Source: JBBRWO01 sp964388455
GTDB lineage: Bacteria > Actinomycetota > Coriobacteriia > Anaerosomatales > JAAXUF01
Length of the DNA stretch: 12,587 bases
Assembly (NCBI GenBank): GCA_964388455.1
Contig: CAYMAN010000045.1
Location: forward strand, 1 to 12,587
Direction: 5' to 3'
Part shown: positions 7,018 to 12,587 of the stretch, one piece after another
Layout: every line of letters starts with the position of its first letter
Numbering within the stretch: position 1 is the first letter of the stretch
Translations under genes and position numbers: made by a program
The notes under the pieces: model-generated
Seen by the model: only the letters and a program-made list of their open reading frames with translations
Told to the model about the DNA's origin: nothing
Databases searched by the model: none

Positions 7018-7048
7018 AACGGGAGGGGCGACGTCTGCCCTTCCCGTT
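7018..7048 (+). terminator. Hairpin terminator after the secreted-protein gene
   Basis: Bases 7018-7029 pair with 7037-7048 over 12 positions, with one G-T wobble and a 7-nt loop, 20 nt after the stop codon. The stem is strong and GC-rich. The following bases (CGGCGTTGTG) contain few T residues, so efficiency is uncertain. It implies that the downstream response regulator is mainly transcribed from its own promoter. Confidence 0.65.
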
Positions 7049-7124
7049 CGGCGTTGTGAAGACCCTGCGCACCACCAACCGCGCATGAGATACTCAGGCG
7101 CTGTCCGAGCAGCGAGGAGAACAG

Positions 7125-7799
7125 ATGCCCACGATCCTGGTGGTGGACGACAACGAGAAGATCGTGTCCGTGCTTGCCGAGTATCTGCAGGCGGATGGGT
7201 ACCAGACGGTGACCGCTGTCGATGGTCCTGGTGCTGTCTCGGCGGCCTCCCAGCATCACCCGGACCTCGCACTCGTGGATGTGATGCTTCCGGGCATCGA
7301 TGGCCTCGAACTCACGCGCCGCTTCCAGGCCGACGGTATCCCGGTCATCCTCGTCACCGCCCGCAGCGACGAAGTGGACCGCCTGGTCGGCCTGCAGATC
7401 GGCGCTGACGACTACATCACCAAGCCCTTCTCCCCTCGCGAGGTCGTCGCCCGCGTCAAGGCCGTGCTGCGGCGCTGCATGCGCGAGGCCGGTGGTCTCT
7501 CGTCAATCCACGTGGGCGACCTCACCATCGATCGTGAGCGCCGAGAAGTACGTGTCGGCGACCACGTCGCGGACCTCACGCGCACGGAGTTCGACATCCT
7601 CGCGACGATGGCGTCGCATCCGGGACGCGTCTACACACGACTGCAGCTGATGGAAGCCTCGTCTGGCGACGCGTTCGAAGGCTACGAGCGGACGATCGAC
7701 GCGCACGTCAAGAACATCCGGCGCAAGCTCAACGACAGCTCCAAAGAGCCACGCTACGTGCGAACGGTGTTCGGCGTCGGCTACAAGCTGGAGGGCTGA
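7125..7799 (+). CDS. OmpR/PhoB-family response regulator (224 aa)
   Basis: This is a cytoplasmic transcription factor switched on by phosphorylation from the kinase encoded next. The N-terminal receiver domain (about 1-120) has the acidic pocket Asp8-Asp9, phospho-acceptor Asp52 in ALVDVMLPG, Thr78 in VTAR and Lys100 in TKP, so all key residues are present. The C-terminal winged-helix DNA-binding domain (about 128-224) shows the usual LTRTEFDIL, the recognition-helix region and the closing VRTVFGVGYKLEG. Length is normal. GAGGAG at 7114-7119 lies 5 nt before the ATG. The gap to the kinase start is 3 nt, a standard response regulator-kinase operon. Target genes cannot be read here; the secreted-protein gene just upstream and the pair itself are the natural candidates. 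OmpR family membership is firm, the specific subfamily is not. Confidence 0.97.
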   Translation: MPTILVVDDNEKIVSVLAEYLQADGYQTVTAVDGPGAVSAASQHHPDLALVDVMLPGIDGLELTRRFQADGIPVILVTARSDEVDRLVGLQIGADDYITKPFSPREVVARVKAVLRRCMREAGGLSSIHVGDLTIDRERREVRVGDHVADLTRTEFDILATMASHPGRVYTRLQLMEASSGDAFEGYERTIDAHVKNIRRKLNDSSKEPRYVRTVFGVGYKLEG

Positions 7800-7802
7800 G
7801 AT

Positions 7803-8930
7803 GTGAAGCGCACCAGCCTGACCTTCCAGGTGTTCATCTCGATCCTGATGGTGGCGCTTGGAACCGCGCTGACTGTGGGGCTCTTCGCGCGCTTCGCGCT
7901 GAGCGCGGCGTTCGACCGCTACCTTGCCGGTATCCCTACGCCAGGTACGGGCGGTCGCCCGCGCATGGGCCGCATGATGCTCGGTGCCGCCGAGCAAAGC
8001 TTCATCACGAGTGTGGACAAGAGCGTCTACCTCGCCGCACTGATCGCGGTGGCGGTCGCCACGGTGGTCGCAGTGCTGCTCGCCGCATATCTCAGTCGGC
8101 CGCTCCGGCGACTCGAGACCGCGGCGGACGGACTGTCTCAAGGCGAGCTCACGCATCGCGTCACGGTGCAGGGACCGCTGGAGGTCGCGCGACTCGGTGA
8201 CGCATTCAATCGCATGGCCGACTCGCTCGAGGAGGCCGAGGGGCTAAGGCGGCGGCTCGTGGCGGACGTGGCGCACGAGCTGCGCAATCCGCTCGCAGCA
8301 GCGCGCGCACAGGCGGAAGGTATGGCCGAGGGAGTCATCGTCGCGGACCAGACGCGACTCGAGTCGGTCGTCGACGACCTGGTGCACCTCTCGGCGCTGG
8401 TCGAGGACTTGCAGGAACTCGCAATCGCAGAAGCCGGTCACCTCAGCTATCAGATGGCGCCGACGGATCTGGCGGAGATCACCCGCGGCGAACTCGCGCG
8501 GACAGCAGAGATGGCGCCGGACGGTGTCGCGGTTGAGCCACTGTCGGACTCAGTCATCGCCCCGATCCTCGGCGACGAGCGACGACTCGCGCAGGTACTG
8601 CGCAACCTGCTCTCAAACGCGGTGCGTCACACCGCGACCGGCTCCATTCGCGTCACCATCGCCACAGGACCCGGCGAGGTTCGCCTGAGGGTGACAGACA
8701 CCGGCGAGGGCATCCCCGCCGAGGAGCTCCCCCACATCTTCGAGCGCTTCTTCCGCGCCGATGCCGCTCGGGCATCCGACACGGGGGGCGCGGGTCTGGG
8801 TCTCGCGATATCGCGCAGCATCATCCGCGATCACGGAGGAGACATGTTCGCCGAGAGCGAGCTTGGCGTCGGCACGACCGTCGGGTTCTTCCTGCCGTAC
8901 GCCGCGGTGCGCGTCTTACACGACACCTAG
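7803..8930 (+). CDS. Membrane sensor histidine kinase paired with the OmpR-type regulator (375 aa)
   Basis: This is a classical membrane kinase. TM1 is about 8-30, the extracytoplasmic loop is only about 44 residues (31-74), TM2 is about 75-97, and HAMP about 96-148. HisKA has the canonical H-box VADVAHELRNPLAA with His158. The ATPase domain has an N-box (NLLSNAVRH, Asn272), G1 (DTGEGI, from Asp299), F-box (FERFFRAD) and G2 (GGAGLGLAI). All catalytic motifs are intact. It starts at a GTG because the ATG two bases earlier runs straight into TGA; GGAGG lies about 8 nt upstream, inside the end of the regulator gene. The loop is too small for a PAS or Cache fold. It carries the run GRPRMGRMMLG (51-61), rich in Met and Arg, which may contact a metal, a peptide or a partner protein. 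It resembles BaeS-type kinases in layout only. Confidence 0.95.
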   Translation: MKRTSLTFQVFISILMVALGTALTVGLFARFALSAAFDRYLAGIPTPGTGGRPRMGRMMLGAAEQSFITSVDKSVYLAALIAVAVATVVAVLLAAYLSRPLRRLETAADGLSQGELTHRVTVQGPLEVARLGDAFNRMADSLEEAEGLRRRLVADVAHELRNPLAAARAQAEGMAEGVIVADQTRLESVVDDLVHLSALVEDLQELAIAEAGHLSYQMAPTDLAEITRGELARTAEMAPDGVAVEPLSDSVIAPILGDERRLAQVLRNLLSNAVRHTATGSIRVTIATGPGEVRLRVTDTGEGIPAEELPHIFERFFRADAARASDTGGAGLGLAISRSIIRDHGGDMFAESELGVGTTVGFFLPYAAVRVLHDT

Positions 8931-8942
8931 GAAGGTGCCCGG

Positions 8943-9431
8943 CTACTCGTCTTGCTTGGCGCTTACGTCGTCGATCTCGAGGACCAGCAGGCGGAATCGC
9001 TTGAGCCCCTCATCGGTATCGAGCTTGTGGCGAGCGAACAGCGACTCAGCATCAGAAGGCGTCTCGAGTTGACCTATGAGCGTCCGCATGCCGGCTCGCA
9101 CATCCTCGGCATCATCGACAACGCGCATGATGCCCGTCATCACCACCGAGCGGAACGGGTGCGCGCACTCACCGTGCTTGTAGCCCAGATCCTCCACGAT
9201 GGTCGCGCAGGCTCGCGGGTTTCTGGCGATGATGTCGAGCTTGCGTCCCGCGGTGGCGACGTGGAAGCACAGTCGTTGGCGCTCGGCGTCGTAACCGCAT
9301 GACAGTGTGACGACGTAGGGCTCGCCCCCGTCGCAGAGCGCGATCGTGGCGAAGCGACCCGCCGAGAGGATCTCGTCGATGGTCGCCGGATCGGTGATGG
9401 CGCAGTCGTGTCGTCGCATCGGGTGCGTCAC
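8943..9431 (-). CDS. Pyridoxamine 5'-phosphate oxidase-like flavin split-barrel protein (162 aa)
   Basis: This belongs to the FMN-binding split-barrel superfamily, in the branch with NimA-like and other small PPOX-related proteins. The characteristic run is FATIALCDGGEPYVVTLSCGYD, followed by LCFHVATAGRKLDIIARNPRACATI and then SVVMTGIMRVVDDAED. True pyridoxamine-phosphate oxidase is longer, so a role in vitamin B6 synthesis is unlikely. Members usually bind flavin or heme and reduce small molecules. Six cysteines (10, 33, 45, 55, 75, 89) in 162 residues is high. The GTG start at 9431 is chosen because TAGGAG (9439-9444) sits 7 nt upstream; the ATG four codons later is an alternative. It lies 23 nt after the UroD-like gene on the same strand, so it probably ends a three-gene operon. 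The substrate is unknown. Confidence 0.88.
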   Translation of the reverse strand: MTHPMRRHDCAITDPATIDEILSAGRFATIALCDGGEPYVVTLSCGYDAERQRLCFHVATAGRKLDIIARNPRACATIVEDLGYKHGECAHPFRSVVMTGIMRVVDDAEDVRAGMRTLIGQLETPSDAESLFARHKLDTDEGLKRFRLLVLEIDDVSAKQDE

Positions 9432-9454
9432 AGTACGGCTCCTAGGAGTAGTTG

Positions 9455-10321
9455 TCAGTCGGTGCTGCCGGCGGCGTAGATCTCACGCGCGACGTCGATC
9501 GCAGCGATAAGCGCCACGACCTCCTCGGCAGACGTGATGCCGCCATCGTCACACACCAGAAGCCCGTCGGCGAGTGCGAATCTGCCCGCTCGCTCTCCGG
9601 CACGGCGAACTCCGTGTGCGACCGACATAGCCTCGATGCCGCCGAGCACACCCAGGCCCTCACCGCGAGCAGCAGCATACGATGCGCCCCACGCCTCCTC
9701 TGGAATGCTTGCTAGGTGTATGGCCGAGAACCCGGCACGCGCCAGGGACGGCATGAGCACACGCACGTCACCGTCGGAGTGGAATGCCGCAGGGACGCCC
9801 TCCGCGATCGCTGTGTGGGCGATGCGGCGGTAGCAGGGCACCAGGGCGTCCAGCGAGTAGTCGGGAGCCACCAGCGGCCCGGTCGCGCCGGCGAGGTCAT
9901 CAGCGACCAGGATGGCGTCGACACCCGCCGCGATACCCGCGCGTACCTCAACGAGCGCATCATGCAGCGCCGCAGCCAGCGGTGCGGCGAGCGACCCGGG
10001 TTCACCTGCCGTCATGCGCAGCGTCTCTGTCCAGCCCGCATTGTGCGCCACGCGGCCGAAGACTCCGGTGACCGTCCACACGGTCGCGATGTCCGCCGCC
10101 CCGAGCATACTCGCTGCCTGCCCTGCCCAGGCTTCGCCGGCGGGGACGAAGACGAAGTCGACGCCGGCGGCAGCGGCGATCGAAGCAAGCTCCTCTGCGG
10201 GTGCCATCGCGCCGTCGTGGTCGACCAGCTCGGAGACTACGTCCGCAGACAGCCACGTCAGCCCACACACGAGTCCTGCGCTGCGCCCCGCGAGTACGGC
10301 GGGTACGGCTCGGCGGCTCAC
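9455..10321 (-). CDS. Uroporphyrinogen decarboxylase-like TIM-barrel protein, non-canonical (288 aa)
   Basis: The pattern fits the UroD/MtaA superfamily: LVADDLAGATGPLVAPDYS (about 138-156), PCYRRIAHTAIAEGVPAAFHSDGDVR (about 162-187), GFSAIHLASIPEEAW and VLGGIEA (about 225-231). At 288 residues it is shorter than true HemE (about 350). The HSDGD at 181-185 stands where corrinoid methyltransferases of the MtaA/CmuA type carry a zinc-binding His-x-Cys, so that chemistry is not supported. Haem synthesis is also unlikely, since the HemE N-terminal arginine-rich substrate motif is not seen. Many anaerobes carry such uncharacterised paralogues. The GTG start at 10321 overlaps the upstream stop by 4 nt (GTGA) and has no clear ribosome-binding site, implying translational coupling. 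The flavin-barrel gene follows 23 nt later. Superfamily is likely; reaction unknown. Confidence 0.8.
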   Translation of the reverse strand: MSRRAVPAVLAGRSAGLVCGLTWLSADVVSELVDHDGAMAPAEELASIAAAAGVDFVFVPAGEAWAGQAASMLGAADIATVWTVTGVFGRVAHNAGWTETLRMTAGEPGSLAAPLAAALHDALVEVRAGIAAGVDAILVADDLAGATGPLVAPDYSLDALVPCYRRIAHTAIAEGVPAAFHSDGDVRVLMPSLARAGFSAIHLASIPEEAWGASYAAARGEGLGVLGGIEAMSVAHGVRRAGERAGRFALADGLLVCDDGGITSAEEVVALIAAIDVAREIYAAGSTD

Positions 10322-10704
10322 GTCGCCGGCGTGGGCTCAGGCGCGAACGCGTCCCAGACCCGCTCGACTTCGTCGCGCCAGAAGGTGGTTCGGTCCGAGA
10401 GCGCGCGTCCGAGCTCTTCCTCGGCGAACGCGAAGTAGCCTTCTCCGGGCATGCCGCTGTCCGCACGAACCACCAGCGATGCGATCATGACGCCACGGGT
10501 TTCCTCAGTCCGCGTGTCCACCTCGCCGAGCAAGTCCATGAGTGCGCCGGACCGTGCACTCACGCGACCGTCAAACACCCGCTTCGACACCTCGCCATAG
10601 GTGATGGTCGAGCGCATCGCAGCCACCTCGGAGAGTAGAATCGTGAGACGTTCTCGGACGATGGCCCATTCGTCGGCCGAGAACCCCCAGGTACGTGTGG
10701 GCAT
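10318..10704 (-). CDS. Small uncharacterised protein, first gene of the UroD-like operon (128 aa)
   Basis: I cannot name a characterised family. The sequence looks like a genuine conserved soluble protein: a helical N-terminus (WAIVRERLTILLSEVAAM), then ITYGEVSKRV, SGALMDLLGEVDTRTEE, and a central stretch MIASLVVRADSGMPGEGYFAFA with a Pro-Gly turn, ending in an acidic/aromatic helix (FWRDEVERVWDAF). The combination of a TYGE turn with a later SALVV-x-x-x-TG-x-PG-x-G(F/Y)F-type motif recurs, as I recall, in small bacterial proteins of unknown role; this needs a search. No signal peptide or membrane segment. The ATG at 10704 has GGGAG at 10711-10715, 6 nt upstream. A TACACT at 10738-10743 could be its -10 box, but no -35 is evident. 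The stop overlaps the UroD-like start by 4 nt, so the two products are probably made in fixed ratio. Confidence 0.8.
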   Translation of the reverse strand: MPTRTWGFSADEWAIVRERLTILLSEVAAMRSTITYGEVSKRVFDGRVSARSGALMDLLGEVDTRTEETRGVMIASLVVRADSGMPGEGYFAFAEEELGRALSDRTTFWRDEVERVWDAFAPEPTPAT

Positions 10705-10750
10705 TCGACGCTCCCTCGCGTAAAGGAATGTTGAGCGAGTGTACCCGAGG

Positions 10751-12388
10751 TCAGGACCTTTGGGCGCTCTGCATCATGGCTATCAACGTGTCCAGATCGG
10801 CCTCTGGCTCGAACAGCGCGTATCCCTGGCTGTAGCTGAACCCCGCTTCGATCACGTCGGCGAGCATGGCCTCGGTCTCGATGAACGCGGCTACGGTGGA
10901 CTTACCCTGCGACTCGATCAGCTCTCTGATCGCTCTGACGAACTGGCGGGACTCACGCGAATGACGCAACGCCTCTATCACCGTGCACGACAGCTTCACC
11001 TGCTCGATGTTGGCCTCGTGGAGCAGCACGAACACGCCGAGCCCCGCCCCGAAGTCGTCGAGCACAAAGCGGCATCCGATACGCGCCAGCTGCTCGATCC
11101 ACTCCCTGCCCTCGCTCAGATTGGCCAGCAGCGTGTTCTCGGGAATCTCGAACACGACCGAGGACGGATCGACGCCTGCTGACAGGATTCTCGACTCGAT
11201 GTCCGCTCGCAGAACGGGGTCCGACAGATCGGTCGCCGAGAGGTTCATCGATAGCTTGACCCCCGGGTGTTGGGTCATCGCTGCCAGAGCGAGCTCGAGT
11301 ACCCGCAACGTGAGCCGCGACCCGAGTCCGAGGCGGTCGATCGTCGGCAGAAAATCAGACGGCGGCAGGATCTCGCCCTTCTCACCCACCATTCGAACCA
11401 GCGACTCGTAGTAGCTGACCGAACCATCCTTAAGCGAAACGATTGGCTGGAACACCAAATAGATTCCATCGCCGCCCAGCGCATCACGAACCCGACCTGC
11501 GCTCAGATTGCTCGTCGCCAACTCACCGAGCCCCTCATCCCACTTCAGGAATCGATGGCGTCCGCCCTGCTTTGACGCGTACATAGCGGCATCGGCGCGG
11601 TCCAGGATGACGCGAGGATCGACGGACGGCTCCACTGCCGCGATACCGCCACTCACACCCAGCTCCGCCTGCCGTGCTCCCGCCACGAACTCGCCGCGAG
11701 CGGCCTCGCAGATGCGCGATGCGATGTCATCCGCGTCGGCGAGCGTCGCGCCGTTGAGCAACAGGGCGAACTCGTCACCGCCAATCCGAGCGGCAAGGTC
11801 CGACGCTCGGATATGCGAGCGCAACAGCAGCGAAAGGTTCACGAGGGCCTGATCCCCCTCCAAGTGCCCGAACGCGTCGTTGTAGCCCTTGAGATGGTCC
11901 ATATCCAAGGCCACGAGCATGCTCGGAACGCCTCGAGTCGTCGCAAGCGAAGAGGCACGTTCCAGCGCTTCAGTGAAGGTGTGTCGGTTCGCCAGACCGG
12001 TCAGCGGGTCGTGCCCGGCCATGAATACGAGCCGCTGCTCTCGCTGACGTGATGCCGAAACGTCACGCGCCACGCCGAGGAACCCGACTTCGCCGCGAAT
12101 CGTGACCGGACCGAAGGTGATGCTGAGCGTGTGCGTCTCGCCTGAAACGGTCTGCGCTTCGAACTCGATCTCAACAGGCCGCGCGGAGCTCAGCGCTCTG
12201 TTGATTGTGGTCCGGACATCTGCCCGCTCTTCCACCGCGATCGCGTCGAGCCAGGCCCACCCCTCAACAGACGGCTCGCCACACAACGCGCGCCAAGCCG
12301 CATTGGAGAACAGCAGCTGACCTTCCTCCGAGAGAATCACGGAAGGCAGAATGAATTCCTCAAGAAAGTGTTCGCATTCCTGCGTCAT
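10751..12388 (-). CDS. PAS-GGDEF-EAL protein: active-looking diguanylate cyclase with degenerate EAL domain (545 aa)
   Basis: This is a soluble cyclic di-GMP signalling protein. An N-terminal PAS domain (about 6-113, ending GFLGVARDVSASRQREQ) is followed by a GGDEF domain (about 115-285) with an intact GGDEF motif at 203-207 and an RxxD inhibitory site (RASD, 194-197) exactly five residues before it. Synthesis of c-di-GMP with product feedback is therefore expected. The C-terminal EAL domain (about 300-540) keeps the fold landmarks FQPIV, NLS (Asn382), FEIPE, DDFGAG (444-449), Lys465 and QGY (521-523). But EAL reads ESL (328-330), the metal-binding Asp after the lysine is Ser (KLS, 465-467), and the AEGVE motif reads AAFIE (500-504). 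Phosphodiesterase activity is doubtful; it may bind c-di-GMP or a partner instead. No membrane segment is seen. The ATG at 12388 is used, with GGGG at 12394-12397 upstream; a GTG at 12394 is the alternative. Confidence 0.94.
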   Translation of the reverse strand: MTQECEHFLEEFILPSVILSEEGQLLFSNAAWRALCGEPSVEGWAWLDAIAVEERADVRTTINRALSSARPVEIEFEAQTVSGETHTLSITFGPVTIRGEVGFLGVARDVSASRQREQRLVFMAGHDPLTGLANRHTFTEALERASSLATTRGVPSMLVALDMDHLKGYNDAFGHLEGDQALVNLSLLLRSHIRASDLAARIGGDEFALLLNGATLADADDIASRICEAARGEFVAGARQAELGVSGGIAAVEPSVDPRVILDRADAAMYASKQGGRHRFLKWDEGLGELATSNLSAGRVRDALGGDGIYLVFQPIVSLKDGSVSYYESLVRMVGEKGEILPPSDFLPTIDRLGLGSRLTLRVLELALAAMTQHPGVKLSMNLSATDLSDPVLRADIESRILSAGVDPSSVVFEIPENTLLANLSEGREWIEQLARIGCRFVLDDFGAGLGVFVLLHEANIEQVKLSCTVIEALRHSRESRQFVRAIRELIESQGKSTVAAFIETEAMLADVIEAGFSYSQGYALFEPEADLDTLIAMMQSAQRS

Positions 12389-12465
12389 ACGCACCCCGCA
12401 ACCATGTTAATCGTGCGAGTCCATGGGACCAGTGAGCGCCCCTGGGTGAATATTCCCTTTTCACG

Positions 12466-12496
12466 AAAACAGCCCGCCAGCGGTTGCTGACGGGCT
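12466..12496 (-). terminator. Strong Rho-independent terminator of the structural RNA gene
   Basis: Bases 12471-12481 pair with 12486-12496 over 11 positions, including one wobble, with a 4-nt loop. On the minus strand a TTTT tract (12466-12469, preceded by one G) follows the stem at once. It lies 44 nt beyond the CCA end at 12541. Downstream, the 78 nt to the GGDEF gene must hold that gene's promoter; a TAACAT with no good -35 is the only weak candidate. Confidence 0.88.
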
Positions 12497-12540
12497 GAGT
12501 GACGGGCGACCACCTGTGGCGGACTACCCGAATACGTGGC

Positions 12541-12587
12541 TGGTGGAGGCGCGGAGAATCGAACTCCGGTCCACAATAGCGCCCTGA
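12541..12587 (-). ncRNA. ssrA: 3' end of tmRNA (partial, runs off the window)
   Basis: Reading the minus strand, the segment ends with a T-arm (CGGAG-TTCGATT-CTCCG, 12552-12568), the acceptor strand CGCCTCC, discriminator A and an encoded CCA (12541-12543). The bases just before the T-arm, TTGTGGACC, align position for position with the conserved TTTCGGACG that precedes the T-arm in E. coli and B. subtilis tmRNA. There is no ordinary 5-nt variable loop plus anticodon stem directly upstream. A tRNA with a long variable arm is the alternative: tRNA-Ser is disfavoured by discriminator A, and tRNA-Leu by the acceptor. The reading-frame and 5' parts would lie beyond position 12587. A strong terminator follows 44 nt downstream. 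Confidence 0.65.

Noticed and set aside
6357..7259. 300-codon minus-strand open frame over the secreted protein and regulator start
   Set aside because: It is antisense to the Gly-rich repeat region, which reads as Ala/His repeats, and it crosses a terminator and two plus-strand genes with good start signals.
8923..8936. CACCT/AGGTG inverted repeat over the end of the kinase gene
   Set aside because: It has only a 5-bp stem overlapping a stop codon and no T-tract, so it is too weak to call a terminator between the convergent genes.
9716..10438. 240-codon plus-strand open frame opposite the UroD-like gene
   Set aside because: The minus-strand frames carry clear family motifs and tight operon spacing. 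The plus frame is a GC-driven shadow.
12448..12455. GAATATTC palindrome upstream of the GGDEF gene
   Set aside because: A single 8-bp palindrome with imperfect flanks is expected by chance. No second copy was seen upstream of other genes here, so I do not call it an operator.

Overview
The window is GC-rich bacterial DNA. Genes are tightly packed, with 1- and 4-nt overlaps, some GTG starts and Shine-Dalgarno sites near the usual consensus. Base composition, the lipoprotein signal and the actinobacterial style suggest a high-GC lineage such as Actinobacteria/Coriobacteriia. This is inference only; no marker in the window fixes the taxon. I see no mobile element, integrase, CRISPR array or phage gene. 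It reads as chromosomal backbone rich in signalling genes.

Layout. (1) 1-420: a cold-shock protein on the minus strand, with a GAAA-loop terminator and a leader of about 100 nt that can fold. (2) 421-3446, minus: a lipoprotein of the branched-chain amino acid/amide-binding family, followed with a 4-nt overlap by a membrane histidine kinase with an extracytoplasmic sensor domain. There is no transporter and no response regulator, which suggests a ligand-relay sensor. (3) 3660-5524, plus: a PfkB-type kinase and pseudouridine-5'-phosphate glycosidase, i.e. the two-step PsuK-PsuG salvage of pseudouridine to uracil and ribose 5-phosphate. (4) 5571-6998: a divergent pair, an unrecognised four-helix membrane protein with coiled coils (minus) and a small secreted protein with a Gly/Met/Arg-rich tail between two cysteines (plus). 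(5) 7125-8930, plus: an OmpR/PhoB response regulator and its histidine kinase, whose short sensor loop is also Met/Arg-rich. (6) 8943-10704, minus: a three-gene run encoding a small conserved-looking protein, a uroporphyrinogen-decarboxylase-like TIM barrel and a flavin split-barrel protein. (7) 10751-12388, minus: a PAS-GGDEF-EAL protein with an intact cyclase and a visibly degenerate EAL domain. (8) 12466-12587, minus: the 3' end of a structural RNA, most likely tmRNA, with a strong intrinsic terminator.

Functionally, three separate sensory modules share the window with a nucleoside-salvage operon and an uncharacterised three-gene cluster: lipoprotein plus kinase, response regulator plus kinase beside a secreted protein, and a c-di-GMP cyclase. 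The best candidates for something undescribed are the lipoprotein-kinase pair, the three-gene UroD-like/flavin cluster, and the secreted Gly/Met-rich protein beside a kinase with a similar sensor loop.
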